From: SELP01 sp035969385
GTDB taxonomy: Bacteria; Pseudomonadota; Alphaproteobacteria; Rhodobacterales; Rhodobacteraceae
Assembly (NCBI RefSeq): GCF_035969385.1
Contig: NZ_JAYKKJ010000006.1
Location: 147,895-211,894, forward strand
Length of the DNA stretch: 64,000 nucleotides
Direction of reading: 5' to 3'
Part shown: one piece after another, positions 53,449 through 61,429 of the stretch
Layout of the letters: every line of letters starts with the position of its first letter
How positions within the stretch are numbered: the first letter of the stretch is position 1
Position numbers and translations under genes: made by a program
Notes under the pieces: model-generated
The model's input: the letters and a program-made list of their open reading frames with translations, nothing else
The model's database searches: none
What the model was told of the DNA's origin: nothing

Positions 53449-55596
53449 TTAGTGGTTGCGCTGCGCCTTCAGTTCCAACCGCCGCCGGTGCAGGACCGGT
53501 TCGGTATAGCCCGAAGGTTGCACCCGCCCCTGAAACACCAGATCACAGGCGGCCTGAAAGGCGATTCCGTCGAATTCGGGCGCCATGGGCCGATAGGTCG
53601 GGTCGCCTGCATTCTGCCGGTCCACCACAGTCGCCATCTTCTGCATGGCGGTCATCACTTCGGCCTCGGACACGATGCCGTGGTGCAGCCAGTTGGCAAG
53701 GTGCTGGGACGAGATGCGGCAGGTGGCGCGGTCTTCCATCAGGCCGACATCATGGATGTCCGGCACCTTGGAACAGCCGATCCCCGCGTCGATCCAGCGC
53801 ACCACATAACCCAGGATGCCCTGGGCGTTGTTTTCGACCTCGTTCAGGATCTGGTCGCGGGTCCATTTCTGATAGGTCGCCAGAGGGATATCGAGGATGG
53901 TGTCGACATGGGCACGGCGACCGCCCTTGCGCAGCTTGGCCTGCACAGCGAATACATCGACCTTGTGATAGTGCAGCGCGTGCAGCGTGGCGGCGGTGGG
54001 GGACGGCACCCAGGCACAATTCGCCCCGGCCTTGGGATGTTCGATCTTCTGTTCCAGCATCGCCGCCATCAGGTCGGGCATGGCCCACATGCCCTTGCCG
54101 ATCTGGGCGCGGCCCGACAGCCCGCATTCCAGCCCGATATCGACGTTGCGGTTCTCATAGCCGCCGATCCAGGCCTTGCGCTTGATGAAATCCTTGCGAC
54201 TGAATGGCCCCGCCTCCATCGAGGTGTGGATCTCGTCGCCGGTGCGGTCAAGAAAGCCGGTGTTGATGAAGGCCACCCGCGATTTCGCGGCGCGGATACA
54301 TTCCTTGAGATTGACAGAGGTGCGGCGTTCCTCGTCCATGATGCCCAGTTTCACGGTGTGACGCGGCAAGCCCAGCATGTCTTCGACGTGGTCGAAGATG
54401 GCGCTGGCAAAGCCCACCTCTTCCGGGCCGTGCATCTTGGGCTTGACCACATAGACCGATCCGTGAACCGAATTGCCACTGTCGCGTTGCAGGTCATGCA
54501 TGGCGATCAGCGTGGTAATGGCCGCATCCATCAGCCCCTCAAAGGTTTCGTTCCCGTCACGGTCAAGGATGGCCGGGTTGGTCATCAAATGGCCCACATT
54601 GCGGACCCACAGCAGGGCACGACCTTTCAGAACCAGTTCCCCGCCAACGGGGGCGGTATAGGTCAGGTCAGGGTTCAGACGGCGGGTAAAGGTCTTGCCG
54701 CCCTTGGTCACCTCTTCGGTCAGGTTGCCCTGCATCAGACCCAGCCAGTTGGAATAGGCCTGCACCTTGTCCTCGGCATCGACGCAGGCAACGGAATCCT
54801 CGCAGTCCATGATTGCCGACATCGCGCTTTCCAGCCGCACATCGGCCAGAAGCGCCTGATCCCGGCTGCCAATCGGATGGGCACGGTCGAAGACCAGTTC
54901 GACATGCAGCCCGTTGTTGCGCAACAGGATTGCGTCGGGGGCCTTGGGATTGCCCCGGTAGCCCACGAATTTCGAAGGGTCCATCAGCGGCCGGTCATCG
55001 ACCAGAAGCTGTCCCTTTTCAATGTGATAGCGGCGCACATCGGCGTGGCTGGTGCCTTCGATGGGGAAAGTTTCGTCAAGGAAAACGCGCGCTCGCGCCA
55101 CGACCCGCGCCCCCCGGCCCCGGTCATAACCGCCGGCAGGCGCAGGGCTGCCCATGGCGTCGGTCCCGTAAAGACAGTCATACAGGCTGCCCCAGCGGGC
55201 GTTCGCAGCGTTCAGCGCATAGCGTGCATTGGTGATCGGCACGACCAGCTGCGGACCGGGCACCTTGGCGATTTCCGGGTCCACGTTCGCGGTGTCGATT
55301 TCGAAATCCGCGCCTTCGGGCAGCAGATAGCCGATCTCGGTCAGGAAGGCCTTGTAGGCTTCGTGGTCATGCGGCTTGCCCCGATGCGCGATGTGCCAAT
55401 CGTCGATCTGGCTTTGCAGCGCCTCACGCTTGTCCAGAAGCGCACGGTTGCGGGGGCCGAAATCATGGACCAGCGCCGAAAACCCTTGCCAGAAGGCATC
55501 CGGATCGACCCCGGTTCCGGGAAGGGCCGCATCGTCGATGAATTGCGCCAATTGGGCAGCCACTTGCAGCCCGTGCTTTTCGATACGATCGGTCAT
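53449..55596 (-). CDS. glcB: Malate synthase G
   Basis: Cytosolic enzyme of 715 residues that condenses glyoxylate with acetyl-CoA to malate. The length and the segments MSAIMDCEDSVACVDAEDKV, GRALLWVRNVGHLMTNPAIL, KPKMHGPEEVGFASAIFDHVEDMLGLPRHTVKLGIMDEERRTSVNLKECI and GFLDRTGDEIHTSMEAGP match the G isoform, including the catalytic Arg and metal-binding Glu/Asp regions. ATG 55596 (MTDRIEKHGLQVA) is the normal start. No isocitrate lyase is adjacent; glyoxylate may come from glycolate or amine metabolism. Confidence 0.97.
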   Translation of the reverse strand: MTDRIEKHGLQVAAQLAQFIDDAALPGTGVDPDAFWQGFSALVHDFGPRNRALLDKREALQSQIDDWHIAHRGKPHDHEAYKAFLTEIGYLLPEGADFEIDTANVDPEIAKVPGPQLVVPITNARYALNAANARWGSLYDCLYGTDAMGSPAPAGGYDRGRGARVVARARVFLDETFPIEGTSHADVRRYHIEKGQLLVDDRPLMDPSKFVGYRGNPKAPDAILLRNNGLHVELVFDRAHPIGSRDQALLADVRLESAMSAIMDCEDSVACVDAEDKVQAYSNWLGLMQGNLTEEVTKGGKTFTRRLNPDLTYTAPVGGELVLKGRALLWVRNVGHLMTNPAILDRDGNETFEGLMDAAITTLIAMHDLQRDSGNSVHGSVYVVKPKMHGPEEVGFASAIFDHVEDMLGLPRHTVKLGIMDEERRTSVNLKECIRAAKSRVAFINTGFLDRTGDEIHTSMEAGPFSRKDFIKRKAWIGGYENRNVDIGLECGLSGRAQIGKGMWAMPDLMAAMLEQKIEHPKAGANCAWVPSPTAATLHALHYHKVDVFAVQAKLRKGGRRAHVDTILDIPLATYQKWTRDQILNEVENNAQGILGYVVRWIDAGIGCSKVPDIHDVGLMEDRATCRISSQHLANWLHHGIVSEAEVMTAMQKMATVVDRQNAGDPTYRPMAPEFDGIAFQAACDLVFQGRVQPSGYTEPVLHRRRLELKAQRNH

Positions 55597-55793
55597 GGTT
55601 CCTCCGGCAAATGCATACCGCTGTATGCGGTTTCACCCGATGTAGCGCATCGCCCCCCGCCCGACAACGCGCGCGACCCAAACCATCCCCCGAAAAAGCG
55701 GGAAAGTGCTTTCGCGATTTTTTGTCAGTCGGCGCGGCTTGCGGGTCGTCCGGCCCGGTCCTAGGGTCGGCCCGACAAGAACAGGAGCCCCAG

Positions 55794-58349
55794 ATGAAAG
55801 ACGCCAGCCCGCAGACCATCTATCTGAAAGATTACACGCCCTTCGGCTGGATCGTGGACCGCGTTCATCTGACCTTCCGGCTGTCGCCAACCGCGACGCG
55901 GGTCCTGTCGCGGATCGAGTTCCGCCCCAATCCGGCAGCGACGCCCGGCGCGTTTTTCCTGCATGGAACCGATATGGCCCTGATCGGCGCCCGGATCGAC
56001 GGCGCGCCGGTCGCCCCTACCATGACCGACGAAGGCCTGACCTGCGACGTGCCCGCCGGACCCTTCACATGGGAGGCCGAGGTCGAAATCGACCCCGCCG
56101 CCAATACCGCGCTTGAAGGGCTTTACCTGTCGAACGGCATGTTCTGCACCCAATGCGAGGCCGAAGGGTTCCGCAAGATCACCTATTACCCGGACCGCCC
56201 CGATGTCATGGCCCCCTTTGCCGTGCGGATTGAAAGCGATCTGCCGGTCCTTCTGTCGAACGGCAACCCGGTGGCGCAGGGGCCGGGCTGGGCCGAATGG
56301 GACGATCCCTGGCCGAAGCCCGCCTATCTGTTCGCACTGGTCGCGGGCGACCTTGTCGCGCTGAAAGATAGTTTCACCACAATGTCCGGCCGCGAGGTAG
56401 AGCTTGCCATCTGGACGCGCGCGGACGAAGCGCACAAGACCGCCTTTGGCATGGAGGCGCTGAAGAAATCCATGCGCTGGGATGAAGAGGTCTATGGCCG
56501 GGAATACGATCTGGACGTGTTCAACATCGTCGCCGTGTCCGATTTCAACATGGGCGCGATGGAGAACAAGGGGCTGAATATCTTCAATTCTTCCTGCGTT
56601 CTGGCCTCGCCCGACACCTCGACCGATGCCAGTTTCGAACGGATCGAAGGGATCATTGCCCACGAATATTTCCACAACTGGACCGGCAACCGGATCACCT
56701 GCCGCGACTGGTTCCAGCTGTGCCTGAAGGAGGGGCTGACGGTTTTCCGCGATCAGCAGTTCACATCGGACATGCGGTCGGAGCCAGTCAAGCGGATCGA
56801 CGATGTGCTGCTCCTGCGGGCGCATCAGTTCAAGGAAGACAACGGCCCGCTGGCCCACCCGGTCCGGCCCGACCATTTTGTCGAGATCAACAACTTTTAC
56901 ACCGCCACAGTCTATGAAAAAGGGGCCGAGGTGATCCGGATGCTGAAGCTGCTGGTCGGGGATGCGGACTATGACAAGGCGCTGGCGCTCTACTTTGACC
57001 GGCATGACGGGGACGCAGCCACGATCGAGGATTGGTTGCAGGTGTTCGAAGACGCAACCGGCCGCGACCTGACCCAGTTCAAGCGCTGGTATGAACAGGC
57101 GGGCACTCCGCGCCTGACCGTTACAGACGACTTCAAGGACGGCACCTATACCCTTCATGTCAAACAGGAAACACCGCCAACCCCCGGCCAGCCGGTCAAG
57201 GACCCACGGGTGATCCCGATCGCCGTGGGCCTTCTGAACCCGAACGGGGACGAGGTGGTGCCGACCACCCTGTTGGAAATGACCGAGGTTGAACAAAGCT
57301 TCCACTTCGAAGGTCTGGCCGCGCGGCCGATCCCGTCGATCCTGCGCGGGTTTTCCGCGCCGGTGATCCTGCAACGCGACACCACGAACAGCGAACGGGC
57401 GTTCCTTCTGGCCCATGACACCGACCCCTTCAACAAATGGGAGGCCGGGCGCAACCTCGCCCTGGACGCGCTGACCCGGATGATCGGTGACAATGCCGCG
57501 CCGGATGCGGGCCTTCTGGATGCGCTGGACCGGGCGCTTGCGGATGAAACGCTTGACCCGGCGTTCCGCGCCCTTCTGCTGGTCCTCCCGTCCGAGGATG
57601 AACTGGCCCAAAGCCTGTTCGACGCCGGGACGACCCCCGACCCCGCACTGATCCACGACCGGCGCGAGGCGTTGCGCCACGCCATCGCCACCCACTGCGG
57701 CGGAACGCTCGCGGCGCTTTACGACCGCCATCAGGTGCCCGGAGCCTATTCGCCCGAGGCGGAACCGGCGGGCAAACGGGCGCTGACCAACGCAGCCCTG
57801 TCGCTGCTGACCCTGACGGACGGCGGTGCCCGCGCCCGGGCGCAGTTTGCATCCGCCGACAACATGACCTTGTCACAGGCCGCGCTTGGCGCGCTGTTGT
57901 CCATCGGGGCCGGACAGGACGAATTGGCCGCGTTCGAGGCCAAATGGACCGCCGACAAGCTGGTGATGGACCGCTGGTTCGGAATGCAAGTGGCCCATGC
58001 CGCCCCCGACAGCGTGGCAGAAACCGTTGAGGCCCTGACCACGCGGCCCGATTTCGACATGAAGAACCCCAACCGGTTCCGGGCGGTGTTCGGGGCGCTG
58101 TCGGGCAATGCGGCGGGGTTTCACCATGCCTCGGGCAGTGGCTACGACCTGATGGCGGACTGGCTGATCCGGCTGGACGACATCAACCCGCAGACCACCG
58201 CGCGGATGACCGCCGCCTTCCAATCCGCCAAGCGCTATGACGCGGACCGCAAGGCCAAGATCGCGTCGGCGCTTGGCCGGATCATGGCCAAGGACAGGCT
58301 CAGCCGGGACACGCGGGAAATGGCAGAGCGCATCTTGGGCGATCTCTGA
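55794..58349 (+). CDS. pepN: Aminopeptidase N (M1 metallopeptidase)
   Basis: Cytosolic zinc aminopeptidase of 851 residues that trims N-terminal residues from peptides. The exopeptidase motif NMGAMENKGLNIF and the zinc site HEYFHNWTGNR, with the downstream Glu in LKEGLTVFRDQQF, are visible near residues 260-320, and the C-terminal helical domain runs to the end. ATG 55794 (MKDASPQTIYLKDYTPFGW) has AACAGGAG before it; the open frame upstream to 55611 is non-coding in character. Confidence 0.97.
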   Translation: MKDASPQTIYLKDYTPFGWIVDRVHLTFRLSPTATRVLSRIEFRPNPAATPGAFFLHGTDMALIGARIDGAPVAPTMTDEGLTCDVPAGPFTWEAEVEIDPAANTALEGLYLSNGMFCTQCEAEGFRKITYYPDRPDVMAPFAVRIESDLPVLLSNGNPVAQGPGWAEWDDPWPKPAYLFALVAGDLVALKDSFTTMSGREVELAIWTRADEAHKTAFGMEALKKSMRWDEEVYGREYDLDVFNIVAVSDFNMGAMENKGLNIFNSSCVLASPDTSTDASFERIEGIIAHEYFHNWTGNRITCRDWFQLCLKEGLTVFRDQQFTSDMRSEPVKRIDDVLLLRAHQFKEDNGPLAHPVRPDHFVEINNFYTATVYEKGAEVIRMLKLLVGDADYDKALALYFDRHDGDAATIEDWLQVFEDATGRDLTQFKRWYEQAGTPRLTVTDDFKDGTYTLHVKQETPPTPGQPVKDPRVIPIAVGLLNPNGDEVVPTTLLEMTEVEQSFHFEGLAARPIPSILRGFSAPVILQRDTTNSERAFLLAHDTDPFNKWEAGRNLALDALTRMIGDNAAPDAGLLDALDRALADETLDPAFRALLLVLPSEDELAQSLFDAGTTPDPALIHDRREALRHAIATHCGGTLAALYDRHQVPGAYSPEAEPAGKRALTNAALSLLTLTDGGARARAQFASADNMTLSQAALGALLSIGAGQDELAAFEAKWTADKLVMDRWFGMQVAHAAPDSVAETVEALTTRPDFDMKNPNRFRAVFGALSGNAAGFHHASGSGYDLMADWLIRLDDINPQTTARMTAAFQSAKRYDADRKAKIASALGRIMAKDRLSRDTREMAERILGDL

Positions 58350-58409
58350 CTTGCCAGCCGTCCCATAGGTTGCGTATCGTCTCGCAAGATCATTTGAGGG
58401 ACGAGTTAC

Positions 58410-58934
58410 ATGCCGTTTATCATTGCCGCGATTGGCGCGATTGCCGCCGCTTATTTCTTTGTCGTCCGGGCCCGCAACACGGCCGATATGGCAAGCGAAT
58501 TGATAGATCTTGCAAAGGAAGTTCCACTTGCCGCGCGGCGTTTCGGGTTTCGCCGCCGCGCCAATCAGCACCCCGTCGAGGGCGTGGATGATGCGCGGGT
58601 GGCCGTGGCGGCGATTGCCGCTGCTTTTCTGGAGCTCGACAGCCTGCCCACGCAGGACATGCGCCAACGGTTTCACCTGCAATTGCGCAGCCAGATGCGG
58701 ATCAGCGACGAGGACGCCACCGAACTGGCGGTACTGGCCCGCTGGCTGGTCGAGCAATGCAACGGGGCCAAAACGGCCATTCCACGCCTTGCCCGCCGCC
58801 TTTTCAAGATCGACGGGTCGAACAGCTTTGAACAGCTTCTCACGATCATTTCCAAATCCGTGGGCGATGGCGGGCTGAACGACAATCAGCGCTCGGCGCT
58901 GGACGACATCCGCCGCGCCTTCCGGATCACCTGA
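58410..58934 (+). CDS. Small membrane-anchored protein, TerB-like
   Basis: Protein of 174 residues with a single N-terminal helix (FIIAAIGAIAAAYFFVV), a basic stretch (RRFGFRRRANQ) and an all-helical C-terminal domain. The domain (DARVAVAAIAAAFLELDSLPTQDMRQRF ... SDEDATELAVLARWLVEQC) resembles TerB/DjlA-type domains weakly. Function unknown. It begins 60 bp after pepN, probably cotranscribed, and converges with the transglycosylase gene with a 6-bp gap. Confidence 0.7.
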   Translation: MPFIIAAIGAIAAAYFFVVRARNTADMASELIDLAKEVPLAARRFGFRRRANQHPVEGVDDARVAVAAIAAAFLELDSLPTQDMRQRFHLQLRSQMRISDEDATELAVLARWLVEQCNGAKTAIPRLARRLFKIDGSNSFEQLLTIISKSVGDGGLNDNQRSALDDIRRAFRIT

Positions 58935-58940
58935 CGTCCA

Positions 58941-59723
58941 TCAACCGGGCCGCGCCACGGGCCGCAGGCTGGTCAGGACAGCACCCTGTTGTTGGCAATA
59001 ATCCTGCGACCGGGTCCAAGCCTGCATTTCCGAAATCTTGGACTGGTTTGTCATCGGCCCCCAATCGGCAGCGACCCCGCGCCACCGCCCGTCCCGGACT
59101 GCGACCGCCTGATCGCGCGGCACCGTCACCGCCATGATCCGCGCGGCGCAAGACAGGTTGTCGGCCGGGTTCGTCAGTGCCTCGCCTGTCCGTGCGCGGC
59201 AGCCGTATCGCCGGGCCGTGTCGGGGTAGATCTGCAAAAGCCCATACCAACGCCCGCCACCGCCGACGGCACGGGGATTCCAGGTGCTTTCATGTTTGGC
59301 CAGCGCCGACATCATCCCGACCCAGAAGGCGCGGCGCAATTGCGGACCGTTCTGGCGGTAGGCGGGGCACCAGTCGCCAATATCACGTGGCACGGTGTTG
59401 ACCATGGGCGCGCCATGGGCGGCAAGGGCGGACATGGCGGCGCGGGTCCAAAGCTCGGCACCTTCCTGATGGTCCCAACGGGCCGCGGGCAGGTATCGCG
59501 GACGGGCGCGGGGCCGGATCGTTGAGGTGCCCGCATTGACAACAACCGGCCCGCGCACCATCCACGCCGGACGCGCCTGTGGCCGCACCCCGGACAAGGG
59601 TAGCTGCACCGCGTCGGATTGCGGCAGGGGCGTCGGTTGCAACAGGTCGGGATCGGCGAAAAGCGCCGCACTGGATACCCAAAGCCCAACCATCCCCCCA
59701 AGGATCAGCCGAACAGCAAACAT
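58941..59723 (-). CDS. Lytic transglycosylase (SLT domain)
   Basis: Exported protein of 260 residues. Signal sequence MFAVRLILGGMVGLWVSSAALFADP; a Pro/Arg-rich linker; then an SLT domain with the catalytic Glu in SALAKHESTWNPRAVGGGGRWYGLLQIYPDTARRYGC, followed by NPADNLSCAARIMAV. It cleaves the MurNAc-GlcNAc bond of peptidoglycan. Several cysteines suggest periplasmic disulfides. Divergent from gatB. Confidence 0.9.
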   Translation of the reverse strand: MFAVRLILGGMVGLWVSSAALFADPDLLQPTPLPQSDAVQLPLSGVRPQARPAWMVRGPVVVNAGTSTIRPRARPRYLPAARWDHQEGAELWTRAAMSALAAHGAPMVNTVPRDIGDWCPAYRQNGPQLRRAFWVGMMSALAKHESTWNPRAVGGGGRWYGLLQIYPDTARRYGCRARTGEALTNPADNLSCAARIMAVTVPRDQAVAVRDGRWRGVAADWGPMTNQSKISEMQAWTRSQDYCQQQGAVLTSLRPVARPG

Positions 59724-59845
59724 GACCGGCAGGTTGCGCCCCCTCCCCGCCTTCTGACAAGCCCTTTTTCACATCGCCCCCGCCCCTTGCAGGAAACCGC
59801 GCTTCGGCCTAGACAACGGCGAAACCAAACGCCAAGGACGCCGCC

Positions 59846-61360
59846 ATGCTCGACCTGACCTATGACGCCCCGAAACCCAAGGTGATTGCCGGTGCAACCG
59901 GCGATTGGGAACTGGTGATCGGGATGGAAGTGCACGCGCAGGTCGCCTCCAAGGCCAAGCTGTTTTCCGGTGCCTCGACCCAATTTGGCGCGGAACCCAA
60001 TTCCAACGTCGCCTTCGTGGACGCAGGGATGCCCGGCATGCTGCCCGTCATCAACGAAGGCTGCGTTGAAATGGCGGTGCGCACCGGGCTTGGCCTGAAG
60101 GCCGAGATCAACCTGTTTTCGGCCTTTGACCGGAAGAACTATTTCTACCCGGACCTGCCGCAGGGCTACCAGATTTCGCAGTTGTATCACCCCATCGTAG
60201 GCGAAGGGGAAGTGCTTGTTGAAATGGGCAATGGTACCGCGCGGCTGGTCCGGATCGAACGCATTCACCTTGAACAGGACGCGGGCAAGTCGATCCATGA
60301 CATGGACCCGGCGATGTCCTTCGTCGACCTGAACCGGACCGGCGTGGCGCTGATGGAAATCGTCAGCCGCCCCGATATTCGCGGCCCGGAAGAGGCCGCC
60401 GCCTATGTCGGCAAGCTGCGCCAGATCCTGCGCTATCTGGGGACCTGTGACGGCAACATGCAGAATGGCAACCTGCGTGCTGATGTGAACGTCTCGGTCT
60501 GCCGTCCGGGCGATTATGAACGCTATCAGGCGACGCAGGATTTCGGCCACCTTGGCACCCGCTGCGAGATCAAGAACATGAACTCCATGCGGTTCATCCA
60601 GGCCGCGATTGATTACGAGGCGCGGCGCCAGATCGCCATCCTTGAAGATGGCGGCAAGGTGGATCAGGAAACCCGCCTGTACGATCCGGACAAGAACGAA
60701 ACCCGGTCGATGCGGTCCAAGGAAGAGGCGCATGACTACCGCTATTTCCCTGATCCCGACCTGCTGCCGCTTGAGATCGAACAGGCCTGGGTGGACGACA
60801 TCGCGGCCCGACTGCCGGAACTGCCCGACGCCAAGAAGGCCCGTTTCATCAATGATTTCGGCCTGTCGGACTATGACGCATCGGTGCTGACCGCCGAGGT
60901 CGCCAACGCCGCCTATTTCGAAAAGGTGGCCGAGGGGCGTGACGGCAAGCTGGCCGCGAACTGGGTGATCAACGAGCTGTTTGGCCGGTTGAAGAAAGAG
61001 GACCACACGATTGAGGAAAGCCCGGTTTCGCCCGAGCAACTTGGCAAGATCGTCGGGTTGATTTCCTCGGATGCCATTTCCGGCAAAATCGCCAAGGACC
61101 TGTTCGAGATCATCTATACCGAAGGCGGGGACCCCGAAGCCATCGTTGAAGAACGCGGCATGAAGCAGGTCACCGACACCGGCGCGATCGAGGCGGCCGT
61201 GGACGAGGTGATCGCCGCGAACCCCGGACAGGTAGAAAAGGCACAACAGAACCCCAAGCTGGCCGGCTGGTTCGTGGGCCAGGTGATGAAGGCGACCGGC
61301 GGCAAGGCCAACCCAAAGGCAGTCGACAGCCTTGTGAAGGCAAAGCTAGGGCTGGAATAG
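59846..61360 (+). CDS. gatB: Asp-tRNA(Asn)/Glu-tRNA(Gln) amidotransferase subunit B
   Basis: Kinase/tRNA-binding subunit of GatCAB, 504 residues, which converts misacylated Glu-tRNA(Gln) or Asp-tRNA(Asn) to the amide form. Visible are WELVIGMEVHAQV, FSGASTQFGAEPNSNVAFVDAGMPGMLPV, RKNYFYPDLPQGYQIS, DVNVSVCRPG, RCEIKNMNSMRF and the C-terminal YqeY-like tail ending AKLGLE. A slight N-terminal extension (MLDLTYDAPKPKVIAGATGD) is usual in alphaproteobacteria. gatC and gatA are not in the window. Confidence 0.97.
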   Translation: MLDLTYDAPKPKVIAGATGDWELVIGMEVHAQVASKAKLFSGASTQFGAEPNSNVAFVDAGMPGMLPVINEGCVEMAVRTGLGLKAEINLFSAFDRKNYFYPDLPQGYQISQLYHPIVGEGEVLVEMGNGTARLVRIERIHLEQDAGKSIHDMDPAMSFVDLNRTGVALMEIVSRPDIRGPEEAAAYVGKLRQILRYLGTCDGNMQNGNLRADVNVSVCRPGDYERYQATQDFGHLGTRCEIKNMNSMRFIQAAIDYEARRQIAILEDGGKVDQETRLYDPDKNETRSMRSKEEAHDYRYFPDPDLLPLEIEQAWVDDIAARLPELPDAKKARFINDFGLSDYDASVLTAEVANAAYFEKVAEGRDGKLAANWVINELFGRLKKEDHTIEESPVSPEQLGKIVGLISSDAISGKIAKDLFEIIYTEGGDPEAIVEERGMKQVTDTGAIEAAVDEVIAANPGQVEKAQQNPKLAGWFVGQVMKATGGKANPKAVDSLVKAKLGLE

Positions 61361-61383
61361 CCCCGGCAACTGAGAACCGAAAC

Positions 61384-61407
61384 GCGCCGCGGCACCCACC
61401 GCGGCGC
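61384..61407 (+). terminator. Possible terminator between gatB and the HYR-autotransporter gene
   Basis: Stem GCGCCGCGG / CCGCGGCGC (9 bp) with a 6-nt loop, followed by AATTCATTT. Lies 24 bp after the gatB stop, between convergent genes; only a weak T-run. Confidence 0.55.
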
Positions 61408-61429
61408 AATTCATTTGCGGGTCCGACTG

